From Halisarca cf. caerulea (lineage: Eukaryota; Porifera; Demospongiae; Chondrillida; Halisarcidae), in the NCBI GenBank assembly GCA_963170055.1, contig CAUJGJ010000347.1:1259001-1323000 (forward strand): a DNA stretch of 64,000 nt, in the 5' to 3' direction. Positions 39,401 to 54,539 of this stretch are shown piece by piece. Under the pieces are notes generated by a model. That model saw only the letters and a program-made list of their open reading frames with translations. It had not been told where the DNA came from and ran no database searches. How positions within the stretch are numbered: the stretch's first letter is position 1; each line of letters begins with the position of its first letter. A program made the position numbers and the translations under genes.

Positions 39401-39899
39401 TGACCTTTCTGAAGTGCTTTGGGCATATTTGTGTAGTGTTGGATATGCTGGTGCTAGTACCAATATTTGGCACTAGCACCACGCACATTCCCAGTGGACA
39501 CACATGACCTTTCTGAAGTGTTGTGGGCGTATTTGTGTAGTGTTGGATATGCTGGTGCTAATACCAATATTTGGCACTAGCACCACGCACATTCCCAGTG
39601 GACACACATGACCTTTCTAAAGTGCTGTGGGCATATTTGTGTAGTGTTGGATATGCTGGTTCTAGTACCAATATTTGGCAATAGAACCACGCACATTCCC
39701 AGTGGACACACATGAAGTTTCTGAAGTGTTGTGGGCGTATTTGTGTAGTGTTGGATATGCTGGTGCTAATACCAATATTTGGCACTAGCACCACGCACAT
39801 TCCCAGTGGACACACATGACATTCCTGAAGTGCTGTGGGCGTATTTGTGTAGTGTTGGATATGCTGGTGCTAATACCAATATTTGGCACTAGCACCACG

Positions 39900-41900
39900 C
39901 ACATTCCCTGTGGACACACATGACCTTTCTGAAGTGCTGTGGGCGTATTTGTGTAGTGTTGGATATGCTGGTGCTAGTACCAATATTTGGCACTAGAACC
40001 ACGCACATTCCCAGTGGACACACTTGAAGTTTCTGAAGTGTTGTGGGCGTATTTGTGTAGTGTTGGATATGCTGGTGCTAATACCAATATTTGGCACTAG
40101 CACCACGCACATTCCCAGTGGACACACATGACCTTTCTGAAGTGCTGTGGGCGTATTTGTGCAGTGTTGGATATGCTGGTGCTAATACCAATATTTGGCA
40201 CTAGCACCACGCACATTCCCAGTGGACACACATGAAGTTTGTGAAGTTTTGTGGGCGTATTTTTGTAGTGTTGGATATGCTGGTGCTAATACCAATATTT
40301 GGCACTAACACCACGCACCTTCCCAGTGGACACACATGACCTTTCTGAAGTGTTGTGGGCGTATTTGTGTAGTATAGGATATGTTGGTGCTAATACCAAT
40401 ATTTGGCACTAGCACCACGCACATTCCCAGTGGACACACATGACCTTTCTGAAGTGCTGTGGGCGTATTTGTGTAGTGTTGGATATGTTGATGCTAATAC
40501 CAATATTTGGCACTAACACCACGCACATTCCCAGTTGACACACATTACCTTTCTGAAGTGCTGTGGGCGTATTTGTGTAGTGTTGGATATGCTGGTGCTA
40601 ATACCAATATTTGGCACTAGCACCACGCACATTCCCAGTGGACACACATGACCTTTCTGAAGTGCTGTGGGCGTATTTGTGTAGTATAGGATATGTTGGT
40701 GCTAATACCAATATTTGGCACTAGCACCACGCACATTCCCAGTGGACACACATGACCTTTCTGAAGTGCTGTGGGCGTATTTGTGTAGTGTTGGATATGT
40801 TGATGCTAATACCAATATTTGGCACTAACACCACGCACATTCCCAGTTGACACACATTACCTTTCTGAAGTGCTGTGGGCGTATTTGTGTAGTGTTGGAT
40901 ATGCTGGTGGTAATACCAATATTTGGCACTAGCACCACGCACATTCCCAGTGGACACACATGAAGTTTGTAAAGTTTTGTGGGCGTATTTGTGTAGTGTT
41001 GGATATGCTGGTGCTAATACCAATATTTGGCACTAGCACCACGCACATTCCCAGTGGACACACATGACCTTTCTGAAGTGCTGTGGGCGTATTTGTGTAG
41101 TGTTGGATATGCTGGTGCTAATACCAATATTTGGCACTAGCACCACGCACATTCCAAGTTGACACACATGACCTTTCTGAAGTGCTTTGGGCATATTTGT
41201 GTAATGTTGGAAATGCTGGTGCTAATACCAATATTTGGCACTAGCACCACGCACATTCCCAGTGGACACACATGACCTTTCTAAAGTGCTCTGGGCGTAT
41301 TTGTGTAGTGTTGGATATGCTGGTGCTAATACCAACATTTGGCACTAGCACCACGCACATTCCCAGTTGACACACATTAAGTTTCTGAAGTGCTGTGGGC
41401 GTATTTGTGTAGTGTTGGATATGCTGGTGCTAATACCAATATTTGGCATTTGCACCACGCACATTCCCACTGGACACACATGAAGTTTCTGAAGTGGTGT
41501 GGGCGTATTTGTGTAGTGTTGGATATGCTGGTGCTAATACCAATATTTAGCACTAGCACCACGCACATTCCCAGTGGACACACATGACCTTTCTGAAGTG
41601 CTGTAGGCGTATTTGTGTAGTGTTGGATATGCTGGTGCTAATACCAATATTTGGCACTAGCACCACGCACATTCCCAGTGGACACACATGAAGTTTGTGA
41701 AGTTTTGTGGGCGTATTTGTGTAGTGTTGGATATGCTGGTGCTAATACCAATATTTGGCACTAGCACCACGCACATTCCCAGTGGACACACATGACCTTT
41801 CTGATGTGCTGTGGGCGTATTTGTGTAGTATAGGATATGCTGGTGCTAATACCAAAATTTGGCACTAGCACCACGCACATTCCCAGTTGACACACATGAC
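39900..41900 (+). repeat. Family P block, fourth copy
   Basis: This copy follows the 32.4 kb order, with ATTTTTGTAG at about 40,258 and GGCATTTGCACC near 41,446. It also contains an internal repeat: the GTATAGG and TGTTGATGCTA monomers appear twice (about 40,370-40,500 and 40,680-40,810), a local three-monomer duplication of 312 bp. GCTGGTGGTAATACC near 40,907 is private. Confidence 0.78.
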
Positions 41901-41947
41901 CTTTCTGAAGTGCTGTGGGCGTATTTGTGTAGTGTTGGATATGCTGG

Positions 41948-43660
41948 TGCTAATACCAATATTTGGCACTAGCACCACGCACATTCCAAGTTGACACACA
42001 TGACCTTTCTGAAGTGCTGTGGGCATATTTGTGTAATGTTGGAAATGCTGGTGCTAATACCAATATTTGGCAATAGCACCACGCACATTCCCAGTGGACA
42101 CACATGACCTTTCTAAAGTGCTCTGGGCGTATTTGTGTAGTGTTGGATATGCTGGTGCTAATACCAACATTTGGCACTAGCACCACGCACATTCCCAGTG
42201 GACACACATTAAGTTTCTGAAGTGCTGTGGGCGTATTTGTGTAGTGTTGGATATGCTGGTGCTAATACCAATATTTGGCACTAGCACCACGCACATTCCC
42301 AGTGGACACACATGAAGTTTCTGAAGTGGTGTGGGCGTATTTGTGTAGTGTTGGATATGCTGGTGCTAATACCAATATTTAGCACTAGCACCACGCACAT
42401 TCCCAGTGGACACACATGACCTTTCTGAAGTGCTGTAGGCGTATTTGTGTAGTGTTGGATATGCTGGTGCTAATGCCAATATTTGGCACTAGCACCACGC
42501 ACATTCCTAGTGGACACACAAGACCTTTCTGAAGTGCTGTGGGCATATTTGTGTAGTGTTGGATATGCTGGTGCTAGTACCAATATTTGGCACTAGAACC
42601 ACGCACATTCCCAGTGGACACACATGAAGTTTCTGAAGTGCTGTGGGCATATTTGTGTAGTGTTGGATATGCTGGTTCTAGTACCAATATTTGGCACTAG
42701 AACCACGCACATTCCCAGTGGACACACATGAAGTTTCTGAAGTGTTGTGGGCGTATTTGTGTAGTGTTGGATATGCTGGTGCTAATACCAATATTAGGCA
42801 CTAGCACCACGCACATTCCCAGTGGACACACATGACATTCCTGAAGTGCTGTGGGAGTATTTGTGTAGTGTTGGATATGCTGGTGCTAATACCAATATTT
42901 GGCACTAGCACCACGCACATTCCCAGTGGACACACATGACCTTTCTAAAGTGCTGTGGGCATATTTGTGTAGTGTTGGATATGCTGGTGCTAGTACCAAT
43001 ATTTGGCACTATAACCACGCACATTCCCAGTGGACACACATGAAGTTTCTGAAGGGTTGTGGGCGTATTTGTGTAGTGTTGAATATGCTGGTGCTAATAC
43101 CAATATTTGGCACTAGCACCACGCATATTCTCAGTGGACACACATGACATTCCTGAAGTGCTGTGGGCGTATTTGTGTAGTGTTGGATATGCTGGTGCTA
43201 ATACCAATATTTGGCACTAGCACCACGCACATTCCCAGTGGACACACATGACCTTTCTGAAGTGCTGTGGGCATATTTGTGTAGTGTTGGATATGCTGGT
43301 GCTAGTTCCAATATTTGGCACTAGAACCACACACATTCCCAGTGGACACACATGAAGTTTCTGAAGTGTTGTGGGCGTATTTGTGTAGTGTTGGATATGC
43401 TGGTGCTAATACCAATATTAGGCACTAGCACCACGCACATTCCCAGTGGACACACATGACATTCCTGAAGTGCTGTGGGAGTATTTGTGTAGTGTTGGAT
43501 ATGCTGGTGCTAATACCAATATTTGGCACTAGCACCACGCACATTCCCAGTGGACACACATGACCTTTGTGAAGTGCTGTGGGCGTATTTGTGTAGTGTT
43601 GGATATGCTGGTGCTAATACCAATATTTGGCACTAGCACCACGCACATTCCCAGTGGACA
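41948..43660 (+). repeat. 47-monomer offset duplication, copy 2
   Basis: This is the second copy of 37,060-38,772. Private differences are CTAGTTCC near 43,304 and CCACACACATT near 43,328, which removes the CACG CpG. The match ends near 43,660, where a CTTTGTGAAG monomer is followed by an AAGTTTCTGAAGTGTTG monomer in place of a second CTTTGTGAAG. Confidence 0.85.
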
Positions 43661-45760
43661 CACATGAAGTTTCTGAAGTGTTGTGGGCGTATTTGTGTAG
43701 TGTTGGATATCCTGGTGCTAATACCAATATTTGGCACTAGCACCACGCACATTCCCAGTGGACACACATGACCTTTCTGAAGTGCTGTGGGCGTATTTGT
43801 GTAGTGTTGGATATGCTGGTGCTAATACCAACATTTGGCACTAGCACCACGCACATTCCCAGTGGACACACATGAAGTTTGTGAAGTTTTGTGGGCGTAT
43901 TTGTGTAGTGTTGGATATGCTTGTGCTAATACCAATATTTGGCACTAGCACCACGCACATTCCCAGTGGACACACATGACCTTTCTGAAATGCTGTGGGC
44001 GTATTTGTGTAGTATAGGATATGTTGGTGCTAATACCAATATTTGGCACTAGCACCACGCACATTTCCAGTGGACACACATGAAGTTTGTGAAGTTTTGT
44101 GGGCGTATTTGTGTAGTGTTGGATATGCTGGTGCTAATACCAATATTTGGCACTAGCACCACGCACATTCCCAGTGGACACACATGACCTTTCTGAAGTG
44201 CTGTGGGCGTATTTGTGTAGTATAGGATATGTTGGTGCTAATACCAATATTTTGCACTAGCACCACGCACATTCCCAGTGGACACACATGACCTTTCTGA
44301 AGTGCTGTGGGCGTATTTGTGTAGTGTTGGATATGCTGATGCTAATACCAATATTTGGCACTAACACCACGCACATTCCCAGTTGACACACATGACCTTT
44401 CTGATGTGCTGTGGGCGTATTTGTGTAGTGTTGGATATGCTGGTGCTAATACCAATATTTTGCACTAGCACCACGCACATTCCCAGTGGACACACATGAA
44501 GTTTGTAAAGTTTTGTGGGCGTATTTGTGTAGTGTTGGATATGCTGGTGCTAATACCAATATTTGGCACTAGCACCACGCACATTCCCAGTGGACACACA
44601 TGACCTTTCTGAAGTGCTGTGGGCGTATTTGTGTAGTATTGGATATGCTGGTGCTAATACCAATATTTTGCACTAGCACCACGCACATTCCCAGTGGACA
44701 CACATGACCTTTCTGAAGTGCTGTGGGCGTATTTGTGTAGTGTTGGATATGCTGGTGCTAATACCAATATTTGGCACTAGCACCACGCACATTCCCAGTG
44801 GACACACATGAAGTTTCTGAAGTGTTGTGGGCGTATTTGTGTAGTGTTGAATATGCTGGTGCTAATACCAATATTTGGCACTAGCACCACGCACATTCCC
44901 AGTGGACACACATGACCTTTCTGAAGTGCTGTGGGCGTATTTGTGTAGTATAGGTTATGTTGGTGCTAATACCAATATTTGGCACTAGCACCACGTACAT
45001 TCCCAGTTGACACACATGACCTTTCTGAAGTGCTGTGGGCGTATTTGTGTAGTGTTGGATATGCTGGTGCTAATACCAATATTTGGCACTAGCACCACGC
45101 ACATTCCAAGTTGACACACATGACCTTTCTGAAGTGCTGTGGGCATATTTGTGTAATGTTGGAAATGCTGGTGCTAATACCAATATTTGGCAATAGCACC
45201 ACGTACATTCCCAGTGGACACACAAGACCTTTCTAAAGTGCTCTGGGCGTATTTGTGCAGTGTTGGATATGCTGGTGCTAATACCAACATTTGGCACTAG
45301 CACCACGCACATTCCCAGTGGACACACATGAAGTTTGTGAAGTTTTGTGGGCGTATTTGTGTAGTGTTGGATATGCTGGTGCTAATACCAATATTTGGCA
45401 CTAGCACCACGCACATTCCCAGTGGACACACATGACCTTTCTGAAGTGCTGTGGGCGCATTTGTGTAGTATAGGATATGTTGGTGCTAATACCAATATTT
45501 GGCACTAGCACCACGCACATTCCCAGTGGACACACATGAAGTTTGTGAAGTTTTGTGGGCGTATTTGTGTAGTGTTGGATATGTTGGTGCTAATACCAAT
45601 ATTTGGCACTAGCACCACGCACATTCCCAGTGGACACACATGACCTTTCTGAAGTGCTGTGGGCGTATTTGTGTAGTATAGGATATGTTGGTGCTAATAC
45701 CAATATTTGGCACTAGCACCACGCACATTCCCAGTGGACACACATGACCTTTCTGAAGTG
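43660..45760 (+). repeat. Family P monomers, diverged
   Basis: This is a run of P-type monomers (TTTGTGAAGTTTT, GTATAGGATATGTT, TTTTGCACTAG, CCAAGTTGAC near 45,107, GTGCTCTGGG) without a clean block boundary to its neighbours. Private changes include GGATATCCTGG (43,705), AAATGCTGTGG (43,988), GTATAGGTTATG (44,948) and CACGTACATT (44,992 and 45,200). I found no exact long copy elsewhere in the window. Confidence 0.65.
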
Positions 45761-45765
45761 CTGTG

Positions 45766-47410
45766 GGAGTATTTGTGTAGTGTTGGATACGCTGGTGCTA
45801 ATACCAAAATTTGGCACTAGCACCACGCACATTCCCAGTTGACACACATGACCTTTCTGAAGTGCTGTGGGCGTATTTGTGTAGTGTTGGATATGCTGGT
45901 GCTAATACCAATATTTGGCACTAGCACCACGCACATTCCCAGTGGACACACATGACCTTTCTGAAGTGCTGTGGGCGTATTTGTGTAGTGTTGGATATGC
46001 TGGTGCTAATACCAATATTTGGCACTAACACCACGCACATTCCCAGTTGACACACATGACCTTTCTGAAGTGCTGTGGGCGTATTTGTGTAGTGTTGGAT
46101 ATGCTGGTGCTAATACCAATATTTGGCACTAGCACCACGCACATTCCCAGTGGACACACATGAAGTTTGTAAAGTTTTGTGGGCGTATTTGTGTAGTGTT
46201 GGATATGCTGGTGCTAATACCAAAATTTGGCACTAGCACCACGCACATTCCCAGTGGACACACATGACCTTTCTGAAGTGCTGTGGGCGTATTTGTGTAG
46301 TATAGGATATGCTGGTGCTAATACCAATATTTTGCACTAGCACCACGCACATTCCCAGTGGACACACATGACCTTGCTGAAGTGCTGTGGGCGTATTTGT
46401 GTAGTGTTGGATATGCTGGTGCTAATACCAATATTTGGCACTAGCACCACGCACATTCCCAGTGGACACACATGAAGTTTCTGAAGTGTTGTGGGCGTAT
46501 TTGTGTAGTGTTGAATATGCTGGTGCTAATACCAATATTTGGCACTAGCACCACGCACATTCCCAGTGGACACACATGACCTTTCTGAAGTGCTGTGGGC
46601 GTATTTGTGTAGTATAGGATATGTTGGTGCTAATACCAATATTTGGCACTAGCACCACGCACATTCCCAGTGGACACACATGACCTTTCTGAAGTGCTGT
46701 GGGCGTATTTGTGTAGTGTTGGATACGCTGGTGCTAATACCAAAATTTGGCACTAGCACCACGCACATTCCCAGTTGACACACATGACCTTTCTGAAGTG
46801 CTGTGGGCGTATTTGTGTAGTGTTGGATATGCTGGTGCTAATACCAATATTTGGCACTAGCACCACGCACATTCCCAGTGGACACACATGACCTTTCTGA
46901 AGTGCTGTGGGCGTATTTGTGTAGTGTTGGATATGCTGGTGCTAATACCAATATTTGGCACTAACACCACGCACATTCCCAGTTGACACACATGACCTTT
47001 CTGAAGTGCTGTGGGCGTATTTGTGTAGTGTTGGATATGCTGGTGCTAATACCAATATTTGGCACTAGCACCACGCACATTCCCAGTGGACACACATGAA
47101 GTTTGTAAAGTTTTGTGGGCGTATTTGTGTAGTGTTGGATATGCTGGTGCTAATACCAAAATTTGGCACTAGCACCACGCACATTCCCAGTGGACACACA
47201 TGACCTTTCTGAAGTGCTGTGGGCGTATTTGTGTAGTATAGGATATGCTGGTGCTAATACCAATATTTTGCACTAGAACCACGCACATTCCCAGTGGACA
47301 CACATGACCTTGCTGAAGTGCTGTGGGCGTATTTGTGTAGTGTTGGATATGCTGGTGCTAATACCAATATTTGGCAATAGCACCACGCACATTCCCAGTG
47401 GACACACATG
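45766..47410 (+). repeat. 9-monomer (936 bp) tandem duplication
   Basis: Markers recur 936 bp apart: GTTGGATACGC with CCAAAATTTGG (45,781 and 46,717), TTTGTAAAGTTTT (46,163 and 47,099), and CCTTGCTGAAG (46,371 and 47,307). Copy 1 carries GGGAG at its left edge where copy 2 has GGGCG. The right edge grades into the first 12-monomer unit of the next region. Confidence 0.87.
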
Positions 47411-49179
47411 ACCTTTCTGAAGTGCTGTGGGCGTATTTCTGTAGTATAGGATATGCTGGTGCTAATACCAATATTTGGCACTAGCACCACGCCCATTCCC
47501 AGTGGACACACATGACCTTTCTGAAGTGCTGTGGGCGTATTTGTGTAGTGTTGGATATGCTGGTGCTAATACCAATATTTGGCACTAGCACCACGCACAT
47601 TCCCAGTGGACACACATGACCTTTCTGAAGTGCTGTGGGCGTATTTGTGTAGTGTTGGATATGCTGGTGCTAATACCAATATTTGGCACTAGCACCACGC
47701 ACATTCCCAGTGGACACACATGACCTTTCGGAAGTGGTGTGGGCGTATTTGTGTAGTGTTGGATATGCTGGTGCTAATACCAATATTTGGCACTAGCACC
47801 ACGCACATTCCCAGTGAACACACATGACCTTTCTAAAGTGCTGTGGGCGTATTTGTGTAGTGTTGGATATGCTGGTACTAATACCAATATTTGGCACTAG
47901 CACCACGCACATTCCCAGTGGACACACATTAAGTTTTCTGAAGTGCTGTGGGCGTATTTGTGTAGTGTTGGATATGCTGGTGCTAATACCAATATTTGGC
48001 ACTAGAACCACGCACATTCCCAGTGGACACACATGAAGTTTCTGAAGTGCTGTGAGCATATTTGTGTAGTGTTGGATATGCTGGTGCTAGTACCAATATT
48101 TGGCACTAGAACCACGCACATTCCCAGTGGACACACATGAAGTTTCTGAATGGTTGTGGGCGTATTTGTGTAGTGTTGGATATGCTGGTGCTAATACCAA
48201 TATTTGGAACTAGCACCACGCATATTCTCAGTGGACACACATGACATTCCTCAAGTGCTGTGGGCGTATTTGTGTAGTGTTGGATATGCTGGTGCTAATA
48301 CCAATATTTGGCACTAGCACCACGCACATTCCCAGTGGACACACATGACCTTTCGGAAGTGGTGTGGGCGTATTTGTGTAGTGTAAGATATGCTTGTGCT
48401 AATACCAATATTTGGCACTAGCACCACGCACATTCCCAGTGGACACACATGACCTTTCTAAAGTGCTGTGGGCGTTTTTGTGTAGTGTTGGATATGCTGG
48501 TGCTAATACCAATATTTGGCACTAGAACCACGCACATTCCCAGTGGACACACATGAAGTTTGTGAAGTGTTGTAGGCGTATTTGTGTAGTGTTGGATATG
48601 CTGGTGCTAATACCAATATTTGGCAATAGCACCACGCACATTCCCAGTGGACACACATGACCTTTCTGAAGTGCTGTGGGCGTATTTGTGTAGTATAGGA
48701 TATGCTGGTGCTAATACCAATATTTGGCACTAGCACCACGCCCATTCCCAGTAGACACACATGACCTTTCTGAAGTGCTGTGGGCTTATTTGTGTAGTGT
48801 TGGATATGCTGGTGCTAATACCAATATTTGGCACTAGCACCACGCACATTCCCAGTGGACACACATGACCTTTCTGAAGTGCTGTGGGCGTATTTGTGTA
48901 GTGTTGGATATGCTGGTGCTAGTACCAATATTTGGCACTAGCACCACGCACATTCCCAGTGGACACACATGACCTTTCGGAAGTGGTGTGGGCGTATTTG
49001 TGTAGTGTTGGATATGCTGGTGCTAATACCAATATTTGGCACTAGCACCACGCACATTCCCAGTGAACACACATGACCTTTCTAAAGTGCTGTGGGCGTA
49101 TTTGTGTAGTGTTGGATATGCTGGTACTAATACCAATATTTGGCACTAGCACCACGCACATTCCCAGTGGACACACATT
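47400..49179 (+). repeat. Entry into the 11-mer region: 12-monomer unit (1249 bp)
   Basis: The first two 105 bp markers lie 1249 bp apart (47,931 and 49,180), twelve monomers with one extra base. The GTATAGGATATG monomer with CACGCCCATTCC also recurs at this spacing (about 47,440 and 48,690). Subsequent units are eleven monomers, so one monomer was lost when the later series was formed, or one gained here. This is the transition between P-type sequence and the regular 11-mer. Confidence 0.78.
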
Positions 49180-51469
49180 AAGTTTTCTGAAGTGCTGTGG
49201 GCGTATTTGTGTAGTGTTGGATATGCTGGTGCTAATACCAATATTTGGCACTAGCACCACGCACATTCCCAGTGGACACACATGACCTTTCTGAAGTGCT
49301 GTGGGCGTATTTGTGTAGTATTGGATATGCTGGTGCTAGTACCAATTTTTGGCACTAGAACCACGCACATTCCCAGTGGACACACATGAAGTTTCTGAAG
49401 TGCTGTGGGCATATTTGTGTAGTGTTGGATATGCTGGTGCTAGTACCAATATTTGGCACTAGAACCACGCACATTCCCAGTGGACACACATGAAGTTTCT
49501 GAATGGTTGTGGGCGTATTTGTGTAGTGTTGGATATGCTGGTGCTAATACCAATATTTGGAACTAGCACCACGCATATTCTCAGTGGACACACATGACAT
49601 TCCTGAAGTGCTGTGGGCGTATTTGTGTAGTGTTGGATATGCTGGTGCTAATACCAATATTTGGCACTAGCACCACGCACATTCCCAGTGGACACACATG
49701 ACCTTTCGGAAGTGGTGTGGGCGTATTTGTGTAGTGTTGGATATGCTGGTGCTAATACCAATATTTGGCACTAGCACCACGCACATTCCCAGTGGACACA
49801 CATGACCTTTCTAAAGTGCTGTGGGCGTTTTTGTGTAGTGTTGGATATGCTGGTGCTAATACCAATATTTGGCACTAGCACCACGCACTTTCCCAGTGGA
49901 CACACATGAAGTTTGTGAAGTGTTGTGGGCGTATTTGTGTAGTGTTGGATATGCTGGTGGTAATACCAATATTTGGCACTAGCACCACGCACATTCCCAG
50001 TGGACACACATGACCTTTCTGAAGTGCTGTGGGCGTATTTGTGTAGTGTTGGATATTCTGGTGCTAATACCAATATTTGGCACTAGAACCACGCACATTC
50101 CCAGTGGACACACATGACCTTTCGGAAGTGGTGTGGGCGTATTTGTGTAGTGTTGGATATGCTGGTGCTAATACCAATATTTGGCACTAGCACCACGCAC
50201 ATTCCCAGTGAACACACATGACCTTTCTAAAGTGCTGTGGGCGTATTTGTGTAGTGTTGGATATGCTGGTACTAATACCAATATTTGGCACTAGCACCAC
50301 GCACATTCCCAGTGGACACACATTAAGTTTTCTGAAGTGCTCTGGGCGTATTTGTGTAGTGTTGGATATGCTGGTGCTAATACCAATATTTGGCACTAGC
50401 ACCACGCACATTCCCAGTGGACACACATGACCTTTCTGAAGTGCTGTGGGCGTATTTGTGTAGTGTTGGATATGCTGGTGCTAGTACCAATATTTGGCAC
50501 TAGAACCACGCACATTCCCAGTGGACACACATGAAGTTTCTGAAGTGCTGTGGGCATATTTGTGTAGTGTTGGATATGCTGGTGCTAGTACCAATATTTG
50601 GCACTAGAACCACGCACATTCCCAGTGGACACACATGAAGTTTCTGAATGGTTGTGGGCGTATTTGTGTAGTGTTGGATATGCTGGTGCTAATACCAATA
50701 TTTGGAACTAGCACCACGCATATTCTCAGTGGACACACATGACATTCCTGAAGTGCTGTGGGCGTATTTGTGTAGTGTTGGATATGCTGGTGCTAATACC
50801 AATATTATGCACTAGCACCACGCACATTCCCAGTGGACACACATGACCTTTCGGAAGTGGTGTGGGCGTATTTGTGTAGTGTTGGATATGCTGGTGCTAA
50901 TACCAATATTTGGCACTAGCACCACGCACATTCCCAGTGGACACACATGACCTTTCTAAAGTGCTGTGGGCGTTTTTGTGTAGTGTTGGATAGGCTGGTG
51001 CTAATACCAATATTTGGCACTAGCACCACGCACTTTCCCAGTGGACACACATGAAGTTTGTGAGGTGTTGTGGGCGTATTTGTGTAGTGTTGGATATGCT
51101 GGTGCTAATACCAATATTTTACACTAGCACCACGCACATTCCCAGTGGACACACATGACCTTTCTGAAGTGCTGTGGGCGTATTTGTGTAGTGTTGGATA
51201 TGCTGGTGCTAGTACCAATATTTGGCACTAGAACCACGCACATTCCCAGTGGACACACATGAAGTTTGTGAAGTGTTGTAGGCGTATTTGTGTAGTGTTG
51301 GATATGCTGGTGCTAATACCAATATTTGGCACTAGCACCACGCCCATTCCCAGTGGACACACATGACCTTTCTGAAGTGCTGTGGGCGTATTTGTGTAGT
51401 GTTGGATATGCTGGTACTAATACCAATATTTGGCACTAGCACCACGCACATTCCCAGTGGACACACATT

Positions 51470-52614
51470 AAGTTTTCTGAAGTGCTGTGGGCGTATTTGT
51501 GTAGTGTTGGATATGCTGGTGCTAATACCAATATTTGGCACTAGCACCACGCACATTCCCAGTGGACACACATGACCTTTCTGAAGTGCTGTGGGCGTAT
51601 TTGTGTAGTGTTGGATATGCTGGTGCTAGTACCAATATTTGGCACTAGAACCACGCACATTCCCAGTGGACACACATGAAGTTTCTGAAGTGCTGTGGGC
51701 ATATTTGTGTAGTGTTGGATATGCTGGTGCTAGTACCAATATTTGGCACTAGAACCACGCACATTCCCAGTGGACACACATGATGTTTCTGAATGGTTGT
51801 GGGCGTATTTGTGTAGTGTTGGATATGCTGGTGCTAATACCAATATTTGGAACTAGCACCACGCATATTCTCAGTGGACACACATGACATTCCTGAAGTG
51901 CTGTGGGCGTATTTGTGTAGTGTTGGATATGCTGGTGCTAATACCAATATTTGGCACTAGCACCACGCACATTCCCAGTGGACACACATGACCTTTCGGA
52001 AGTGGTGTGGGCGTATTTGTGTAGTGTTGGATATGCTGGTGCTAATACCAATATTTGGCACTAGCACCACGCACATTCCCAGTGGACACACATGACCTTT
52101 CTAAAGTGCTGTGGGCGTTTTTGTGTAGTGTTGGATATGCTGGTGCTAATACCAATATTTGGCACTAGCACCACGCACTTTCCCAGTGGACACACATGAA
52201 GTTTGTGAAGTGTTGTGGGCGTATTTGTGTAGTGTTGGATATGCTGGTGCTAATACCAATATTTGGCACTAGCACCACGCACATTCCCAGTGGACACACA
52301 TGACCTTTCTGAAGTGCTGTGGGCGTATTTGTGTAGTGTTGGATATGCTGGTGCTAATACCAATATTTGGCACTAGAACCACGCACATTCCCAGTGGACA
52401 CACATGAAGTTTGTGAAGTGTTGTAGGCGTATTTGTGTAGTGTTGGATATGCTGGTGCTAATACCAATATTTGGCACTAGCACCACGCCCATTCCCAGTG
52501 GACACACATGACATTTCTGAAGTGCTGTGGGCGTATTTGTGTAGTGTTGGATATGCTGGTACTAATACCAATATTTGGCACTAGCACCACGCACATTCCC
52601 AGTGGACACACATT
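51470..52614 (+). repeat. Clean 11-monomer unit (1145 bp)
   Basis: This unit runs from one 105 bp marker to the next and contains all eleven monomer types in order. It ends with GTTTGTGAAGTGTTGTAGG (with CACGCCCATTCC) and a GGTACTAATACC monomer, the version B ending. It is a good reference for comparing the shortened and lengthened units downstream. Confidence 0.9.
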
Positions 52615-54539
52615 AAGTTTTCTGAAGTGCTGTGGGCGTATTTGTGTAGTGTTGGATATGCTGGTGCTAATACCAATATTTGGCACTAGCACCACGCACA
52701 TTCCCAGTGGACACAAATGACCTTTCTGAAGTGCTGTGGGCGTATTTGTGTAGTGTTGGATATGCTGGTGCTAGTACCAATATTTGGCACTAGAACCACG
52801 CACATTCCCAGTGGACACACATGAAGTTTCTGAAGTGCTGTGGGCATATTTGTGTAGTGTTGGATATGCTGGTGCTAGTACCAATATTTGGAACTAGCAC
52901 CACGCATATTCTCAGTGGACACACATGACATTCCTGAAGTGCTGTGGGCGTATTTGTGTAGTGTTGGATATGCTGGTGCTAATACCAATATTAGGCACTA
53001 GCACCACGCACATTCCCAGTGGACACACATGACCTTTCGGAAGTGGTGTGGGCGTATTTGTGTAGTGTTGGATATGCTGGTGCTAATACCAATATTTGGC
53101 ACTAGCACCACGTACATTCCCAGTGGACACACATGACCTTTCTAAAGTGCTGTGGGCGTTTTTGTGTAGTGTTGGATATGCTGGTGCTAATACCAATATT
53201 TGGCACTAGCACCACGCACTTTCCCAGTGGACACACATGAAGTTTGTGAAGTGTTGTGGGCGTATTTGTGTAGTGTTGGATATGCTGGTGCTAATACCAA
53301 TATTTGGCACTAGCACCACGCACATTCCCAGTGGACACACATGACCTTTCTGAAGTGCTGTGGGCGTATTTGTGTAGTGTTGGATATGCTGGTGCTAATA
53401 CCAATATTTGGCACTAGCACCACGCCCATTCCCAGTAGACACACATGACCTTTCTGAAGTGCTGTGGGCGTATTTGTGTAGTGTTGGATATGCTGGTGCT
53501 AATACCAATATTTGGCACTAACACCACGCACATTCCCAGTGGACACACATGACCTTTCGGAAGTGGTGTGGGCGTATTTGTGTAGTGTTGGATATGCTGG
53601 TGCTAATACCAATATTTGGCACTAGCACCACGCACATTCCCAGTGAACACACATGACCTTTCTAAAGTGCTGTGGGCGTATTTGTGTAGTGTTGGATATG
53701 CTGGTACTAATACCAATATTTGGCACTAGCACCACGCACATTCCCAGTGGACACACAGTAAGTTTTCTGAAGTGCTGTGGGCGTATTTGTGTAGTGTTGG
53801 ATATGCTGGTGCTAGTACCAATATTTGGCACTAGCACCACGCACATTCCCAGTGGACACACATGACCTTTCATAAGTGCTGTGGGCGTATTTGTGTAGTG
53901 TTGGATATGCTGGTGCTAGTACCAATATTTGGCACTAGAACCACGCACATTCCCAGTGGACACACATGAAGTTTCTGAAGTGCTGTGGGCATATTTGTGT
54001 AGTGTTGGATATGCTGGTGCTAGTACCAATATTTGGCACTAGAACCACGCACATTCCCAGTGGACACACATGAAGTTTCTGAATGGTTGTGGGCGTATTT
54101 GTGTAGTGTTGGATATGCTGGTGCTAATACCAATATTTGGAACTAGCACCACGCATATTCTCAGTGGACACACATGACATTCCTGAAGTGCTGTGGGCGT
54201 ATTTGTGTAGTGTTGGATATGCTGGTGCTAATACCAATATTTGGCACTAGCACCACGCACATTCCCAGTGGACACACATGACCTTTCGGAAGTGGTGTGG
54301 GCGTATTTGTGTAGTGTTGGATATGCTGGTGCTAATACCAATATTTGGCACTAGCACCACGCACATTCCCAGTTGACACACATGACCTTTCTAAAGTGCT
54401 GTGGGCGTATTTGTGTAGTGTTGGATATGCTGGTGCTAATACCAATATTTGGCACTAGCACCACGCACTTTCCCAGTGGACACACATGAAGTTTGTGAAG
54501 TGTTGTGGGCGTATTTGTGTAGTGTTGGATATGCTGGTG

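Noticed and set aside
50120..50145. CENP-B box in the CTTTCGGAAGTGGTGTGGG label
   Set aside because: It has TTCG, but the required A and CGGG at the spacing of the NTTCGNNNNANNCGGGN consensus are absent.
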